Made by a program: the position numbers and the translations under genes. From assembly GCA_963704295.1 (NCBI GenBank), contig OY969884.1, forward strand, positions 1,426,001 to 1,490,000: 64,000 bases of DNA, in the 5' to 3' direction. Shown here in pieces: positions 15,475 to 24,317 of the stretch. How positions within the stretch are numbered: the first letter of the stretch is position 1; each line of letters begins with the position of its first letter. A model generated the notes under the pieces. That model was not told the DNA's origin and ran no database searches. It saw only the letters and a list, made by a program, of their open reading frames with translations. Source of the DNA: JACCVL01 sp963704295. Lineage in GTDB: Bacteria; Actinomycetota; Actinomycetes; Propionibacteriales; Nocardioidaceae.

Positions 15475-17625
15475 GTGGAGGAAGGGTTCGACAGGCCGCA
15501 CATCGCGAGCGACGACGTCGCGGCCACCACGGTGGACGGGCTCGTCAACGGCGACGCCGTCCTGAATCTCGGCTACGCCCGGCTGGACGTGGACCGGCAC
15601 CGGCGGACCGGGGACCCCGAGGTGGTTCTCGGGAGTGGCAAGACGCCGGACCAGGTGGTGGAGATCCTCGGCTCGCTCGCCGAGGCGCACCCGGACCGCG
15701 CCGTCCTGGCCACCCGCCTGGACGAGCCGACCCGGGCCGCCGTGACCGAGCGGCTGCCGGCCGCACGGATCGACCCGGTCGCCCGGGCGGCCACCCTCGG
15801 GCCGCTCCGGGGCTCGGGGCCGGCACCGCGGGGCACGGTGTGCGTGGTCTGCGCCGGCACGTCGGACCTGCCCGTCGCCCGCGAGGCGGTGCTGACCGCT
15901 GAGGTGTTCGGCGCCCGGGTCCGGCTGGTCACCGACGTCGGGGTGGCGGGACTGCACCGGGTTCTGGAGGCCCGCCCCATCCTGGCTGAGGCCGACTGCC
16001 TGGTGGTCGTGGCCGGCATGGAGGGAGCGCTGCCCAGCGTCGTCGGCGGACTGGTCGGTGCGCCGCTGGTCGCGGTACCGACCAGCGTCGGGTACGGCGC
16101 GAGCTTCGGCGGGGTGGCCGCGTTGCTCGGCATGCTGAACTCCTGCGCGCCCGGGGTCACCGTCGTGAACATCGACAACGGCTTCGGCGCGGGGGTCTTC
16201 GCCGCCCGCGTCGCCCGGGCGGTCGCAGCCGGCGGCCAGCAGGCACAGCAGGGGCAGCCGGCACAGCAGGGCCAGCCGGCACGACCGAACCCGGCCGGGC
16301 AGCCCGCCGCCCCGTCGGCGCACGACGGGACCGACCGCGGTGCCGTCGAGCCGCAGACCGCCCCGAGCGAGCCTGCCGCGACCGTGGCCGAGAGTTCCGG
16401 CTCGGTCGGGTGGGTGGACGCCTCCTCCGGGGTCAGCGGCGACATGCTGCTCGGTGCGCTCGCCGACGCCGGCGTTCCGCTCGAAGTGCTGCAGGCGGCC
16501 GTGGACGCGGTGAGCCCGGAGCCGCTGACGCTCCAGGCCGAGCAGGTGCAGCGGGCGGGGCTGCGGGCACTGCGGGTGCACGTGCGGACCGCGGAGGGCG
16601 CAGCGGCCGACGGCCCCGACCGGCAGGGATCACCCCGGCACCGAAGCTGGTCCGATGTGCGCGCCCTCCTGGACCGGGCGAGCCTGGACGAGCGGGTGCA
16701 CGCGCTGGCCACCGATGCGTTCCGCCGGCTGGCGCAGGCGGAGGCGGCGGTGCACGGTGCAGCTCCCGACGAGGTGCAGTTCCACGAGGTGGGAGCCCTC
16801 GACGCGATCGCCGACGTGGTCGGCGTCTGCGCCGGGCTGGTCCACCTCCGGCTGGACCGACTCGTCGGGTCCCCGATCGCCGTCGGCGGTGGTCACGTCG
16901 ACGCCGCTCACGGCCGGCTGCCGGTGCCGACTCCCGCCGTCACCGCGTTGCTCACCGGGATCCCGACCGTGGGTGGGCCGGTGGACGCCGAGCTGGCCAC
17001 CCCGACCGGTGCCGCCCTGGTGACCGCGGCCGCCGACGACTTCGGTCCGCAGCCGGCGATGACCGTCGAGCAGGTCGGGATCGGGGCCGGTGGCCGGGAC
17101 CACGGCGGGCATCCGAACGTCGTCCGGCTGCTCGTGGGCCGGGCCACCAGGCCGGCGCAGCCCCCGGCGGCGGCCGCCTCCGGCTCCCGTCCGCTGTTGC
17201 TCCAGACCAACGTGGACGACCTCGACCCGCGGCTCTGGCCGAACGTGCTCGCCCGGCTGCTCGAGGCCGGCGCGTCCGACGCCTGGCTGACCCCGATCCT
17301 GATGAAGAAGGGCAGGCCGGCGCACACGCTGTCGGTGCTCGTCCGGCCAGAGGTCCGCGCGGCCGTCGAGCAGGTGGCGTTCGCCGAGACCACCACGATC
17401 GGCCTCCGCGTCCACGAGGTCGACAAGGTCGCACTGGACCGCGGCGAGCTCGTGGTCCGAGTCGAGGGGCACCCGGTGCGGGTCAAGACCGCCGCCCGAG
17501 ACGGCCGGCTGCTGAACCTCCAGCCGGAGTACGAGGACGTCGCCGCGGTGGCCCGGCAGACCAACAGACCGGTCAAGGCCGTGCTCGCCGAAGCGGCTGC
17601 CCTCGCCCGGGCCCTCGAGCAGTGA
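15475..17625 (+). CDS. LarB-LarC fusion, nickel-pincer nucleotide cofactor biosynthesis
   Basis: 716 residues. Residues 1-245 match LarB (HIASDDVAATTVDGLVNGDAVLNLGYARLD; the PurE-like core VVCAGTSDLPVAREA and PTSVGYGASFGG), which carboxylates and adenylates nicotinate adenine dinucleotide. A low-complexity Gln/Ala/Pro linker (about 250-312) joins it to LarC (313-716; VDASSGVSGDMLLGALADAG, then NVDDLDPRLWPNVL), the CTP-dependent nickel inserter. LarC usually follows a frameshift or is a separate gene; here it is uninterrupted. LarE and the racemase LarA are not in the window. A GDT1-type transporter begins 26 bp downstream. Start is GTG without a Shine-Dalgarno site. Confidence 0.9.
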   Translation: MEEGFDRPHIASDDVAATTVDGLVNGDAVLNLGYARLDVDRHRRTGDPEVVLGSGKTPDQVVEILGSLAEAHPDRAVLATRLDEPTRAAVTERLPAARIDPVARAATLGPLRGSGPAPRGTVCVVCAGTSDLPVAREAVLTAEVFGARVRLVTDVGVAGLHRVLEARPILAEADCLVVVAGMEGALPSVVGGLVGAPLVAVPTSVGYGASFGGVAALLGMLNSCAPGVTVVNIDNGFGAGVFAARVARAVAAGGQQAQQGQPAQQGQPARPNPAGQPAAPSAHDGTDRGAVEPQTAPSEPAATVAESSGSVGWVDASSGVSGDMLLGALADAGVPLEVLQAAVDAVSPEPLTLQAEQVQRAGLRALRVHVRTAEGAAADGPDRQGSPRHRSWSDVRALLDRASLDERVHALATDAFRRLAQAEAAVHGAAPDEVQFHEVGALDAIADVVGVCAGLVHLRLDRLVGSPIAVGGGHVDAAHGRLPVPTPAVTALLTGIPTVGGPVDAELATPTGAALVTAAADDFGPQPAMTVEQVGIGAGGRDHGGHPNVVRLLVGRATRPAQPPAAAASGSRPLLLQTNVDDLDPRLWPNVLARLLEAGASDAWLTPILMKKGRPAHTLSVLVRPEVRAAVEQVAFAETTTIGLRVHEVDKVALDRGELVVRVEGHPVRVKTAARDGRLLNLQPEYEDVAAVARQTNRPVKAVLAEAAALARALEQ
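16243..16278 (+). repeat. Two tandem 18-bp units in the LarB-LarC linker
   Basis: Two consecutive 18-nt units differing at one base encode a repeated Gln-Gln-Gly-Gln-Pro-Ala stretch in the interdomain linker. Such repeats can change copy number by slippage and so vary linker length without affecting either enzyme domain. Confidence 0.7.
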
Positions 17626-17650
17626 GCCCGTCGTCGGCCGGCCTCGGCGG

Positions 17651-18256
17651 ATGATCGACCTCGGTGCCCTGATCACGACGTTCGCCACCATCTTCGTCGT
17701 CGAGCTGCCGGACAAGACCTTCGTCGCCACCCTGGTGCTGTCCACCAGGTACCGGCCGCTGGCGGTCTGGCTGGGCGTCGGGTTGGCCTTCGGCGTCCAG
17801 ACCGCGGTCGCGGTCCTCGCCGGACGAGCGCTGGCCCAGCTCCCGACGGAGCCGGTGCAGCTGGCCGCGGCCGGCATCTTCGCGCTCGGCGCGGTCCTGC
17901 TGCTTCGCGCCGCCCCGAACGCCGACGCCGCGGAGCGGTCCCAGGAGGCGGCGTACGCGCGCCGCGCGCAGGGGCAGCGGGGCTTCGCGGCCGCGGGATG
18001 GTTGTCCTTCGTGGTGATCTTCGCCGCGGAGTGGGGCGACCTTTCCCAGCTGCTGACGGTCAGCCTGGTCCAGCACTTCGATCCTGTGTCCGTCTTCGCC
18101 GGGGCCTGGGTGGCGTTGCTCACGGTGTCCGGGCTGGCGGCCGGGGCCGGCCGGCTGCTGCTGCGGCGGCTCCGACTGTCGACGCTGCACTATGCGGGCG
18201 CGGGCGTCTGCCTGCTGCTCGCCAGCCTCACGACCTACGAGGTGCTGGCGGGCTGA
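17651..18256 (+). CDS. GDT1/TMEM165 (UPF0016) family cation transporter
   Basis: 201 residues with six membrane helices in two homologous halves. The signature E-x-x-D-K-T is at E18-L-P-D-K-T23 and its partner at E127-W-G-D-L-S132. Family members move Mn2+, Ca2+ or related divalent ions across the membrane, usually out of the cytoplasm. The gene follows the LarBC fusion by 25 bp on the same strand. A link to nickel handling is tempting from context but is inference; manganese or calcium is the safer expectation. Confidence 0.9.
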   Translation: MIDLGALITTFATIFVVELPDKTFVATLVLSTRYRPLAVWLGVGLAFGVQTAVAVLAGRALAQLPTEPVQLAAAGIFALGAVLLLRAAPNADAAERSQEAAYARRAQGQRGFAAAGWLSFVVIFAAEWGDLSQLLTVSLVQHFDPVSVFAGAWVALLTVSGLAAGAGRLLLRRLRLSTLHYAGAGVCLLLASLTTYEVLAG

Positions 18257-18272
18257 CCGCCGGACGGCTCGC

Positions 18273-18278
18273 TACGCT
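18273..18278 (+). promoter_or_regulatory. -10 element TACGCT upstream of arcA
   Basis: TACGCT ends 8 nt before the arcA ATG and no purine-rich ribosome-binding site is present in the gap, so transcription could start at or within 2 nt of the start codon. Confidence 0.45.
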
Positions 18279-18286
18279 CCGCGTCC

Positions 18287-19534
18287 ATGACCACCTCCGC
18301 GCCGCTCGGTGCCGCCAGCGAGGTCGGCCCGCTCCGCACGGTGCTGCTGCACCGGCCCGGCAACGAGCTGCGCCGCCTCACACCTCGCAACAACGACTCA
18401 CTGCTGTTCGACGGGATCCCCTGGGTCGGGCGGGCGCAGGAGGAGCACGACGCCTTCGCCGACGCACTGCGCGGGCACGGCGTCGAGGTGCTGTACCTCA
18501 GCGAGCTGCTCACCGAGACGCTGGCCGACGAGCAGGCCCGAGACGTCGCGATCCGCCAGGTCACGCACAGCCTGCGCCTGGGCGACTCGCTGCGCCGCCA
18601 CCTGCGCATCGCGCTGCACGAGCAGGCGCCGCACACCCTGGCCCAGACGCTGACCGCGGGGCTGCGCAACGACGAGGTGCGGGTCGGCCAGAGCCTGGTG
18701 ACGAGCCTGCTCGCCCACGACGACTTCCTCATCGACCCGTTGCCGAACCTGCTGTTCACCCGGGACTCGTCGGTCTGGCTGCCCGGCCGCGTCGCCGTCA
18801 CCAGCCTCGCCATGCCGGCGAGGGAGCGGGAGACGCAGCTCACCGAGCTGGTCTACACCTCTCACCCCCGCTTCGCCGACGCGGACCGGATGCACGGCTG
18901 GCACCTGGAGCACGTGGAGGGCGGCGACGTGCTGCTGCTGTCCGCCGGTGTGGTCGCGGTCGGGGTCGGGGAGCGCACCACGCCCGCCGGTGCCGAGCGG
19001 TTCGCCCGCCAGGTCCTCGGCGCCGGGTTGGCACACACCGTGCTCGCCGTCCCGATCACCCAGGAGCGGGCGACCATGCACCTGGACACGGTCGTGACGA
19101 TGGTCGACGTCGACAAGGTGGTGATGTACCCCAACATCGCCGACAACCTGCTCGCCTATGCGGTCACGGCGGCCGAGGACGGCCCGGGGCCGCAGGCAGC
19201 CGCCGACGACCCGGCCGCCGTGGCGCTGCAGGTGGCGCCACCGGCGCCGTTCCTGGAGGCGGCTGCCGCGGCGATGGGCATCGACCGGATGCACCGCATC
19301 GACACCGGTCTCGACCCGGTGACCGCCGAGCGCGAGCAGTGGGACGACGGGAACAACACCCTCGCCGTGGCCCCCCGTCTCACGGTGGCCTACGAGCGAA
19401 ACGTGGAGACCAACGAGCGGTTGGAGAAGGCGGGGATCGAGGTGATCGCGATCTCCGGCTCGGAGCTGGGCTCCGGTCGCGGCGGGCCCCGGTGCATGTC
19501 CTGCCCCGTCAGCCGGGACGCTCTCACCAGCTGA
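18287..19534 (+). CDS. arcA: Arginine deiminase
   Basis: 415 residues, full length. Active-site segments are all present: FTRDSSVW (Asp), [11 protein letters not shown] (Glu), [12 protein letters not shown] (His) and the catalytic Cys at about 403 in [10 protein letters not shown] near the C-terminus. It hydrolyses arginine to citrulline and ammonia, the first step of the arginine deiminase pathway. Ornithine carbamoyltransferase, carbamate kinase and the arginine/ornithine antiporter are not adjacent, so it may act in nitrogen release or acid defence rather than fermentation. A hairpin follows about 50 bp after the stop. Confidence 0.96.
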   Translation: MTTSAPLGAASEVGPLRTVLLHRPGNELRRLTPRNNDSLLFDGIPWVGRAQEEHDAFADALRGHGVEVLYLSELLTETLADEQARDVAIRQVTHSLRLGDSLRRHLRIALHEQAPHTLAQTLTAGLRNDEVRVGQSLVTSLLAHDDFLIDPLPNLLFTRDSSVWLPGRVAVTSLAMPARERETQLTELVYTSHPRFADADRMHGWHLEHVEGGDVLLLSAGVVAVGVGERTTPAGAERFARQVLGAGLAHTVLAVPITQERATMHLDTVVTMVDVDKVVMYPNIADNLLAYAVTAAEDGPGPQAAADDPAAVALQVAPPAPFLEAAAAAMGIDRMHRIDTGLDPVTAEREQWDDGNNTLAVAPRLTVAYERNVETNERLEKAGIEVIAISGSELGSGRGGPRCMSCPVSRDALTS

Positions 19535-19583
19535 CTCACCAGTCAGCACCTCGGCGTTCGGCACCCGGTCCGGACAGCATGAG

Positions 19584-19623
19584 GCCCGGCCGTCGCTGAC
19601 GGGGGAAACAACGACGACCGGGC
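19584..19623 (+). terminator. Hairpin terminator after arcA
   Basis: Arms 19584-19595 and 19612-19623 pair over 12 bp with one mismatch, the loop is 16 nt, and GACTTTC follows. A second, shorter stem (TGCCC-GTAA-GGGCA, 19688-19701) lies nearer the convergent SEC-C gene and may serve that strand. The rest of 19535-19752 holds no gene that I can support. Confidence 0.55.
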
Positions 19624-19752
19624 GACTTTCAGCGTAGGCCGCGGGTCAGCCCTCCGCAATGCGATCCACACAGAGGCAAACCGCGACTGCCCGTAAGGGC
19701 AAGCCCGCCGGCACCGGCTGGGCAGACCAGTTGCACGCGCAGGAGTCGCCCG

Positions 19753-20715
19753 CTAACGGATGGTGAGCTGGCGGGTGGCCAGGCCGTTCCGCGCGGCCCG
19801 CTGCTCCGCGGTCAGCGGCGCCTCGTCGGCCAGCGCCGCATCCAGCCGGCCCGCGGCCTCGCCGAGACGCCGGTCGAACTCCTCCGGCCCGGCTCCGACG
19901 GGGAGCTCCCACACCGGGGCGACCAGTCCGTGCGAGCGGAACATCCCCAGCAGCCGGCCGTCCTCGCCCAGCCGGTCCTCCCCGGCCGCGTGCATCCGGG
20001 CCAGGGCGTCCAGCACCCGCCCCTCCTCGTGCGGCAGTACCCAGCGGACGAACTCGTGGTTCCCCATCCGGGTCCAGTACGCCGCCTCGACCGAGGTCAG
20101 CCGGCTGGTCGGTGCCGCGGCGTCGTTGGCCGACTGCAACGCGGCCGCCAGCTCTCCCCCGGGGTCCTCGGCGCCGGCGATCCAGAAGTCGAAGCCGTCG
20201 TGGACGGTGACCGGCAGTGCGCCGGCCGGGTCGACCAGATCCTGCAGTCGCGGCCCGGGCGGCGGTGGCGCCTCGAGTCCGATCTGGCTGCCCGGCTCGG
20301 CGGCCAACGCGAGCTCGAGGGTGTGCGCCAGGTCGCGGCTGATGTCACCGAAGTTCGCTCGCACCTGGAGACCGAGCCACACCGAACCGTCGGCCCGGAC
20401 CACCGCGGGGGTGGCCATCGGCAACAACGTGCAGACCGTCACCTCGCGACCGTCGGCGAGGCCGGCCCGCAGCGGCAGCGGAGCGGTCGCCGCCGGGACG
20501 ATCTCGCGCAGGGCCACCAGGTCGCACTCGCCGGGAAGCCCCTCGAACGTGCGCGCCACGTAGGGGACAGCCCCGCCCTCGCGACCGTGACAGTGCTTGA
20601 AGCGCCGGCCGGAGCCACAGGGACAGGGCTGCCGCGGACCCACCTCGCCCGGCGGCACGGACCCGTCCGCGGCCGGCGTGGCGTCGCGCTGCCTCAGCCT
20701 GGCCTTCTTGCCCAC
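19753..20715 (-). CDS. SEC-C motif protein (DUF5926 family)
   Basis: 320 residues. The zinc-binding SEC-C motif is near the N-terminus at C31-P-C33-GSGRRFKH-C42-H43, like the C-terminal tail of SecA. It is followed by a mixed domain of about 270 residues with no recognisable active site, as in DUF5926 proteins of actinobacteria. A metal-dependent protein- or ribosome-contact role is possible but unproven. TAGGGT (20722-20727) lies 6 nt before the GTG start and overlaps the stop codon of the upstream ATPase gene. Confidence 0.85.
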   Translation of the reverse strand: MGKKARLRQRDATPAADGSVPPGEVGPRQPCPCGSGRRFKHCHGREGGAVPYVARTFEGLPGECDLVALREIVPAATAPLPLRAGLADGREVTVCTLLPMATPAVVRADGSVWLGLQVRANFGDISRDLAHTLELALAAEPGSQIGLEAPPPPGPRLQDLVDPAGALPVTVHDGFDFWIAGAEDPGGELAAALQSANDAAAPTSRLTSVEAAYWTRMGNHEFVRWVLPHEEGRVLDALARMHAAGEDRLGEDGRLLGMFRSHGLVAPVWELPVGAGPEEFDRRLGEAAGRLDAALADEAPLTAEQRAARNGLATRQLTIR

Positions 20716-20721
20716 CGGGCG

Positions 20722-20727
20722 ACCCTA
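20722..20727 (-). promoter_or_regulatory. -10 element TAGGGT overlapping a stop codon (DUF5926 gene)
   Basis: On the minus strand TAGGGT begins with the TAG stop codon of the HATPase gene (20725-20727) and ends 6 nt before the GTG of the SEC-C gene. This gives the downstream gene its own probable leaderless promoter inside what would otherwise look like an operon. Confidence 0.5.
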
Positions 20728-21156
20728 GGGCACGGTCAGGTAGGCCGTGACAGTCGTCCCCTGCTCGGCCCGCTCCAACGTCCAGGAGTCCGCCAGCGCT
20801 GCGACGATGGACAGCCCACGCCCGCCGACCGCCCCGCTGTCGTGCAGGGGCCGGCTGCGACCTGCCCGGCCGGCGTCGGTCACCTGCAGCCGCAGTCGCC
20901 GCTGCTTGAGGGACCACTCCACCCGCAGCGTCGCTCCCGGACCGTGCCGCGCGTGCCGCACCGCGTTGGTCACCAGCTCGGACAGGATCACGACCGCGTC
21001 GTCGATCGCCGAGTCGGCGACGCCGGACTCACGCAGGAAGCCCGCGAGCTGGGTGCGCGCGGTCCGCACCGAGGTCACGGATGAGGGCAGCACCACGCGG
21101 CGCGACGTCTGACCGCGTGCGGTCACCGTGGCGCCCGTATCCCGTGCAGCGTCCAT
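20725..21156 (-). CDS. Anti-sigma-factor-type ATP-binding protein (HATPase_c_2)
   Basis: 143 residues forming one GHKL ATPase domain: N-box ELVTNAVRHA, G1 VTDAGRAG and G2 GGRGLSIV. Such RsbW/SpoIIAB-like proteins in actinobacteria bind sigma factors or anti-anti-sigma partners and phosphorylate the latter. No sigma factor or STAS gene is adjacent. The start is uncertain: the ATG at 21156 has GGGAG only 1 nt away, whereas a strong AGGAGG sits 18 nt upstream, well spaced for in-frame ATT or CTG codons at 21171-21166. Confidence 0.88.
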   Translation of the reverse strand: MDAARDTGATVTARGQTSRRVVLPSSVTSVRTARTQLAGFLRESGVADSAIDDAVVILSELVTNAVRHARHGPGATLRVEWSLKQRRLRLQVTDAGRAGRSRPLHDSGAVGGRGLSIVAALADSWTLERAEQGTTVTAYLTVP

Positions 21157-21224
21157 ACTCCCGAACAGAATGACCCTCCTCGTACTAGTTCTTCCCGATC
21201 CGGGCGGATCCGAAACGGTTGCGG

Positions 21225-22058
21225 TCAGGGGGCGGCGCCTGCCAGCTCGGCGAACAGCCGCAGTGCATGCGCCGGCCGGTCGGTGATCACGGCATCCACG
21301 CCGAGCCGGTGGCACAGCTCGAGGTCCGCATCGTCGTTCACCACCCACACGTGCACCCGATGTCCGCTCTCGCGCGCCCGCTGCACGTACGACGGGTGGG
21401 CGCGGACGATGTCCATCCCGGGGCCGGCGATCCGGCTGCCGAGCGGCAGCGATCCGTCGCGGAACCGGAGCGGCACCCGGTCCATCAAGAACACCGTCGG
21501 CACCGCGGGCGCCCACTCCCGGACCCGGCGCAGCGACATCCAGGAGAAGCTCATCACCCGGACCCGCGCCTCCTCACCGTGCACGGTGTGCGCCCAGCCG
21601 TACCGGCGCAACAGCTCGACGAGCCGCTGCTCGACCAGGCCCGCGTAACGCGTCGGGTGCTTGGTCTCCACCGCCAGCTGCACCGGTCGGTCCCAGTCGC
21701 GAACCAGGTCGAACACCGCCTGCAGGGTCATCACGCTGGCCGGGTCGTCATCCTCACGCTCGTCGTCGAGGTCGGCCCACGGCTGTTTCCAGGAGGCGAA
21801 GTCCTCCCGCTCCAGCTCGGCGAGCGGCCGGGTGGAGACCAGACCCCGCCCGCTGCTCGTCCGGTCGATCCTGCGGTCGTGCACGCACACCAGATGTCCG
21901 TCCGCGGTGAGCCGGACGTCGCACTCGAGGGCCTCGGCACCGGCCTCGAGGGCCCGTGCGAAGGCGCGGCGGGTGTGCTCCGCATGGTCCTCGCTGGCCC
22001 CGCGATGGGCGACCACCTGTGGACGTGCGGGCCGTTCGGCCGCTGCTGCCACCGGCAC
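21225..22058 (-). CDS. Glycerophosphodiester phosphodiesterase
   Basis: 277 residues in a TIM-barrel GDPD domain: H18-R-G-A, ECDVRLTADGHLVCVHD (metal-binding Glu/Asp and catalytic His) and WVVNDDADLELCHRLGVDAVITDRP at the end. It hydrolyses glycerophosphodiesters to glycerol-3-phosphate and an alcohol. No signal peptide is present, so it acts in the cytoplasm (UgpQ-like). Two GTG codons are possible; the second, at 22052, lies 5 nt from GGAGG and may be the real start. Confidence 0.94.
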   Translation of the reverse strand: MPVAAAAERPARPQVVAHRGASEDHAEHTRRAFARALEAGAEALECDVRLTADGHLVCVHDRRIDRTSSGRGLVSTRPLAELEREDFASWKQPWADLDDEREDDDPASVMTLQAVFDLVRDWDRPVQLAVETKHPTRYAGLVEQRLVELLRRYGWAHTVHGEEARVRVMSFSWMSLRRVREWAPAVPTVFLMDRVPLRFRDGSLPLGSRIAGPGMDIVRAHPSYVQRARESGHRVHVWVVNDDADLELCHRLGVDAVITDRPAHALRLFAELAGAAP

Positions 22059-22142
22059 CTCCGTCGTGAGTGACGCACGGGCAGCCGCCGCCGAGACTAC
22101 CGGCCGCGGGTCCCGGTCCGGGCCGGCGTGGACGGGCGTGTC

Positions 22143-23348
22143 TCAGGCCGGGCGGGCCCGCAGGTAGGCGCCGAAGTGCGGCACGGTGAATGCGACCCGC
22201 CCGCGCTCGGCCGCGTAGACCAGCCCCTTCTTGATCAGCGCGTCCCGAGCGGGCGACAGACTCTGCGGACGGCGACCCGACACGGACGCGACGGCGGCGG
22301 TGGACACCGGGCCGTCGCCGGGCGCGGCCTCGGCCATGGCGTGCAGATAGTCCCGCTCGGCCGGCGTGGCCCGCTCGTACCGGGCGCCGAAGAAGCCGAC
22401 CGCCAGCTCGTCCTCGGCCTCCGGCGCCGCCGCGAGGACGTCCTCGGTTTGGACCGGTGAGCCGGCCGCGAGATCCCAGGTGGCCTTGCCGTATGCCTGG
22501 ATGAAGTACGGGTAGCCGTCGGTGAGCCGGTGCAGGGTGTCGAGTGCCTCCGGGCTGAACGTCACCTGTTCGACCGCGGCCGGCACCTCGAGCGCGCGGT
22601 CCGCCTCGTTGCGGTCGAGCCGGTCCACGGCAACGTAACGGAACAACCGCTCCGCGTAGGACTTGCTCGTCGACAGCACGGTGGGCAGATGCGGCAGGCC
22701 GGCCCCGACGATGAGCACCGGTGCACCCCGCTGGCTGATCTCGTGGAACGCACCGCACAGCGCCGCGAGGTCGGGGACGGACACGTCCTGCATCTCGTCG
22801 ACGAACACCGCCGCCCCGACGCCCAGGTCCCGGGCGAGCTCGCCGACGTCACCGAGCATCTCCACCAGGTCCAGCTCGAGGTCGCCGGAGTCGGCCCGGC
22901 CGCGGGCGGCGGGCACGTCGACCGGCAGTCGCCACCGCGTCGGCCGCCCGTCGCCTCCGCGACCGCGGGCGGCCGCGGGGGCACGCTGCGCGAACGCGGC
23001 CAGCACAGCGAGCACCGACTGCACCCGGTCCGGGTCGCGGTGCCGGTGCGCGAGCTCACGGACGGCCGCGTGCACGGCGTGCACCAGCGCCAGCCGCAGG
23101 TCCTGCTCGGGTCGCGCCTCGAGCTTGCCGGTGCCCCAGGCTCGAGCGACCGCCTGCCCGCGAAGGGCGTTCAGAAGCACGGTCTTGCCGACCCCGCGCA
23201 GGCCAGACAGCACCATCGACCGCTCGGGCCGGCCGGCCGCGACCCGCTCCAGCGTCACGTCGAACTGCCGGCGCTGCCGATCCCGGCCGGCCAGCTCCGG
23301 CGGGCGTTGGCCGGCTCCGGGCGCGTACGGATTGCGGACCGGATCCAC
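22143..23348 (-). CDS. AAA ATPase, STAND/Orc1-like, with C-terminal winged helix
   Basis: 401 residues. Walker A GLRGVGKT is at 49-56 and Walker B AVFVDEMQD in the middle of the domain. The C-terminal 110 residues look like a winged-helix unit (AAVASVSGRRPQSLSPARDALIKKGLV, then RVAFTVPHFGAYLR). The order AAA plus winged helix is that of the ATPase_2/Orc1-Cdc6-like group, whose bacterial members are poorly characterised DNA- or protein-binding switches. TAGAGT (23355-23360) is 6 nt before the GTG, with no Shine-Dalgarno site. It is divergent from the rhodanese gene, with AT-poor inverted repeats between. Confidence 0.87.
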   Translation of the reverse strand: MDPVRNPYAPGAGQRPPELAGRDRQRRQFDVTLERVAAGRPERSMVLSGLRGVGKTVLLNALRGQAVARAWGTGKLEARPEQDLRLALVHAVHAAVRELAHRHRDPDRVQSVLAVLAAFAQRAPAAARGRGGDGRPTRWRLPVDVPAARGRADSGDLELDLVEMLGDVGELARDLGVGAAVFVDEMQDVSVPDLAALCGAFHEISQRGAPVLIVGAGLPHLPTVLSTSKSYAERLFRYVAVDRLDRNEADRALEVPAAVEQVTFSPEALDTLHRLTDGYPYFIQAYGKATWDLAAGSPVQTEDVLAAAPEAEDELAVGFFGARYERATPAERDYLHAMAEAAPGDGPVSTAAVASVSGRRPQSLSPARDALIKKGLVYAAERGRVAFTVPHFGAYLRARPA

Positions 23349-23439
23349 GATCGGACTCTATGCCGCTGTCTAGCCGCGACCGTAGATTGCGGTAGCGACC
23401 GCTAGCGCGTGTCGCCGCGTCGGCTGGTTGGATGAGCGC

Positions 23440-23799
23440 ATGGACTCCGCCTCCTCCGCACTGCCCGAGACGACCGTCGCCGACCTGCCCGCGTCGCTGC
23501 CGCCGGACGTCACCGTCTTGGACGTCCGCGAAGACCACGAATGGGTGGCCGGACACGCACCGGGCGCGCTGCACGTGCCGCTCGGCCAGCTGGCCGAGCG
23601 GCACGCCGAGGTGGCCGCCGCGGCCGGGGACGGACGGCTCCTCGTCGTCTGCCACCTCGGCGGACGTTCGGCCCGCGCCACCGCGTTCCTCGCGCAGAAC
23701 GGGGTCGACGCGGTCAACCTGGCCGGAGGCATGCACGAGTGGGCGGCGGCCGGTCGACCGGTGGTCAGCGAGACCGGTGCGCCGCCGACCGGAGACTGA
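23440..23799 (+). CDS. Single-domain rhodanese
   Basis: 119 residues, one rhodanese domain. The active-site loop is C71-H-L-G-G-R-S, with the CxxGxRS form and the catalytic cysteine intact, so sulfurtransferase activity is likely. It may take sulfane sulfur from thiosulfate or persulfides in the cytoplasm. The ATG at 23440 is preferred over a TTG 12 nt upstream. It is convergent with the VTT-domain gene 30 bp away. Confidence 0.9.
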   Translation: MDSASSALPETTVADLPASLPPDVTVLDVREDHEWVAGHAPGALHVPLGQLAERHAEVAAAAGDGRLLVVCHLGGRSARATAFLAQNGVDAVNLAGGMHEWAAAGRPVVSETGAPPTGD

Positions 23800-23829
23800 G
23801 GACAGCGCGCTGCCGCCCCGCGGCGGGGC

Positions 23830-24291
23830 TCAGAACAGGTCGGCCAGGCTCTCCACGCCGAGCACGATGCCCGCGAAGCGGGCGAAGCGGCCGACGGTCC
23901 CGAGCAGCACGAACGCGGTCAGCGACACCCTCACCTGCCCGGCCAGGAAGCTGATCACCGCGAACGGTGGGAGCCCGACCGCGGCAGAGGTCAGCACCAC
24001 CGCCCACGCCGCGGTCGGCCGGGCGTCGGCCGCGCGGGTCATTCGGTCCACCCAGCGGTCCACGCGCGCTCGAGCCATCTTCCGAGTGAGCCAGCCCCAG
24101 GACAGCGACTGGCGACCGAGCAGGAAGAAGCCCACCTTGCCGAGCATCTGGCCGGCGGCCGCGGCCAGGGCGAGCGCCCACCACGCCACGACCTCCTGGG
24201 TGGCCACCGCCCCGAGGTAGGCCTCGGCGTTGACCACCGGCACCCAGGCGGAGACCAGACAGACCCCGAGGGTGGCCGCGAGCACCGTCAC
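23830..24291 (-). CDS. VTT/YqaA-like membrane protein (DedA-related)
   Basis: 153 residues with four hydrophobic segments and the central signature AGQMLGKVGFFLLG, then VGLPPFAVISFLAGQVR with the G-(F/L)PPF core of the SNARE-associated/VTT superfamily. Relatives scramble or flip lipids or support membrane homeostasis. It begins 26 nt after the CDP-alcohol phosphatidyltransferase stop, so a shared role in phospholipid handling is plausible. GTG start. Confidence 0.82.
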   Translation of the reverse strand: MTVLAATLGVCLVSAWVPVVNAEAYLGAVATQEVVAWWALALAAAAGQMLGKVGFFLLGRQSLSWGWLTRKMARARVDRWVDRMTRAADARPTAAWAVVLTSAAVGLPPFAVISFLAGQVRVSLTAFVLLGTVGRFARFAGIVLGVESLADLF

Positions 24292-24317
24292 CGGGCCCTC
24301 ATCCCGTCATGCCGGCA

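Noticed and set aside
16630..18123. A long minus-strand frame opposite LarC and the GDT1 gene
   Set aside because: It spans two real genes on the other strand and shows no family motif.
23815..23829. Stem GCCCC/GGGGC between the rhodanese and VTT genes as a terminator
   Set aside because: Only 5 bp with no T-run; too weak to separate from chance in GC-rich DNA.
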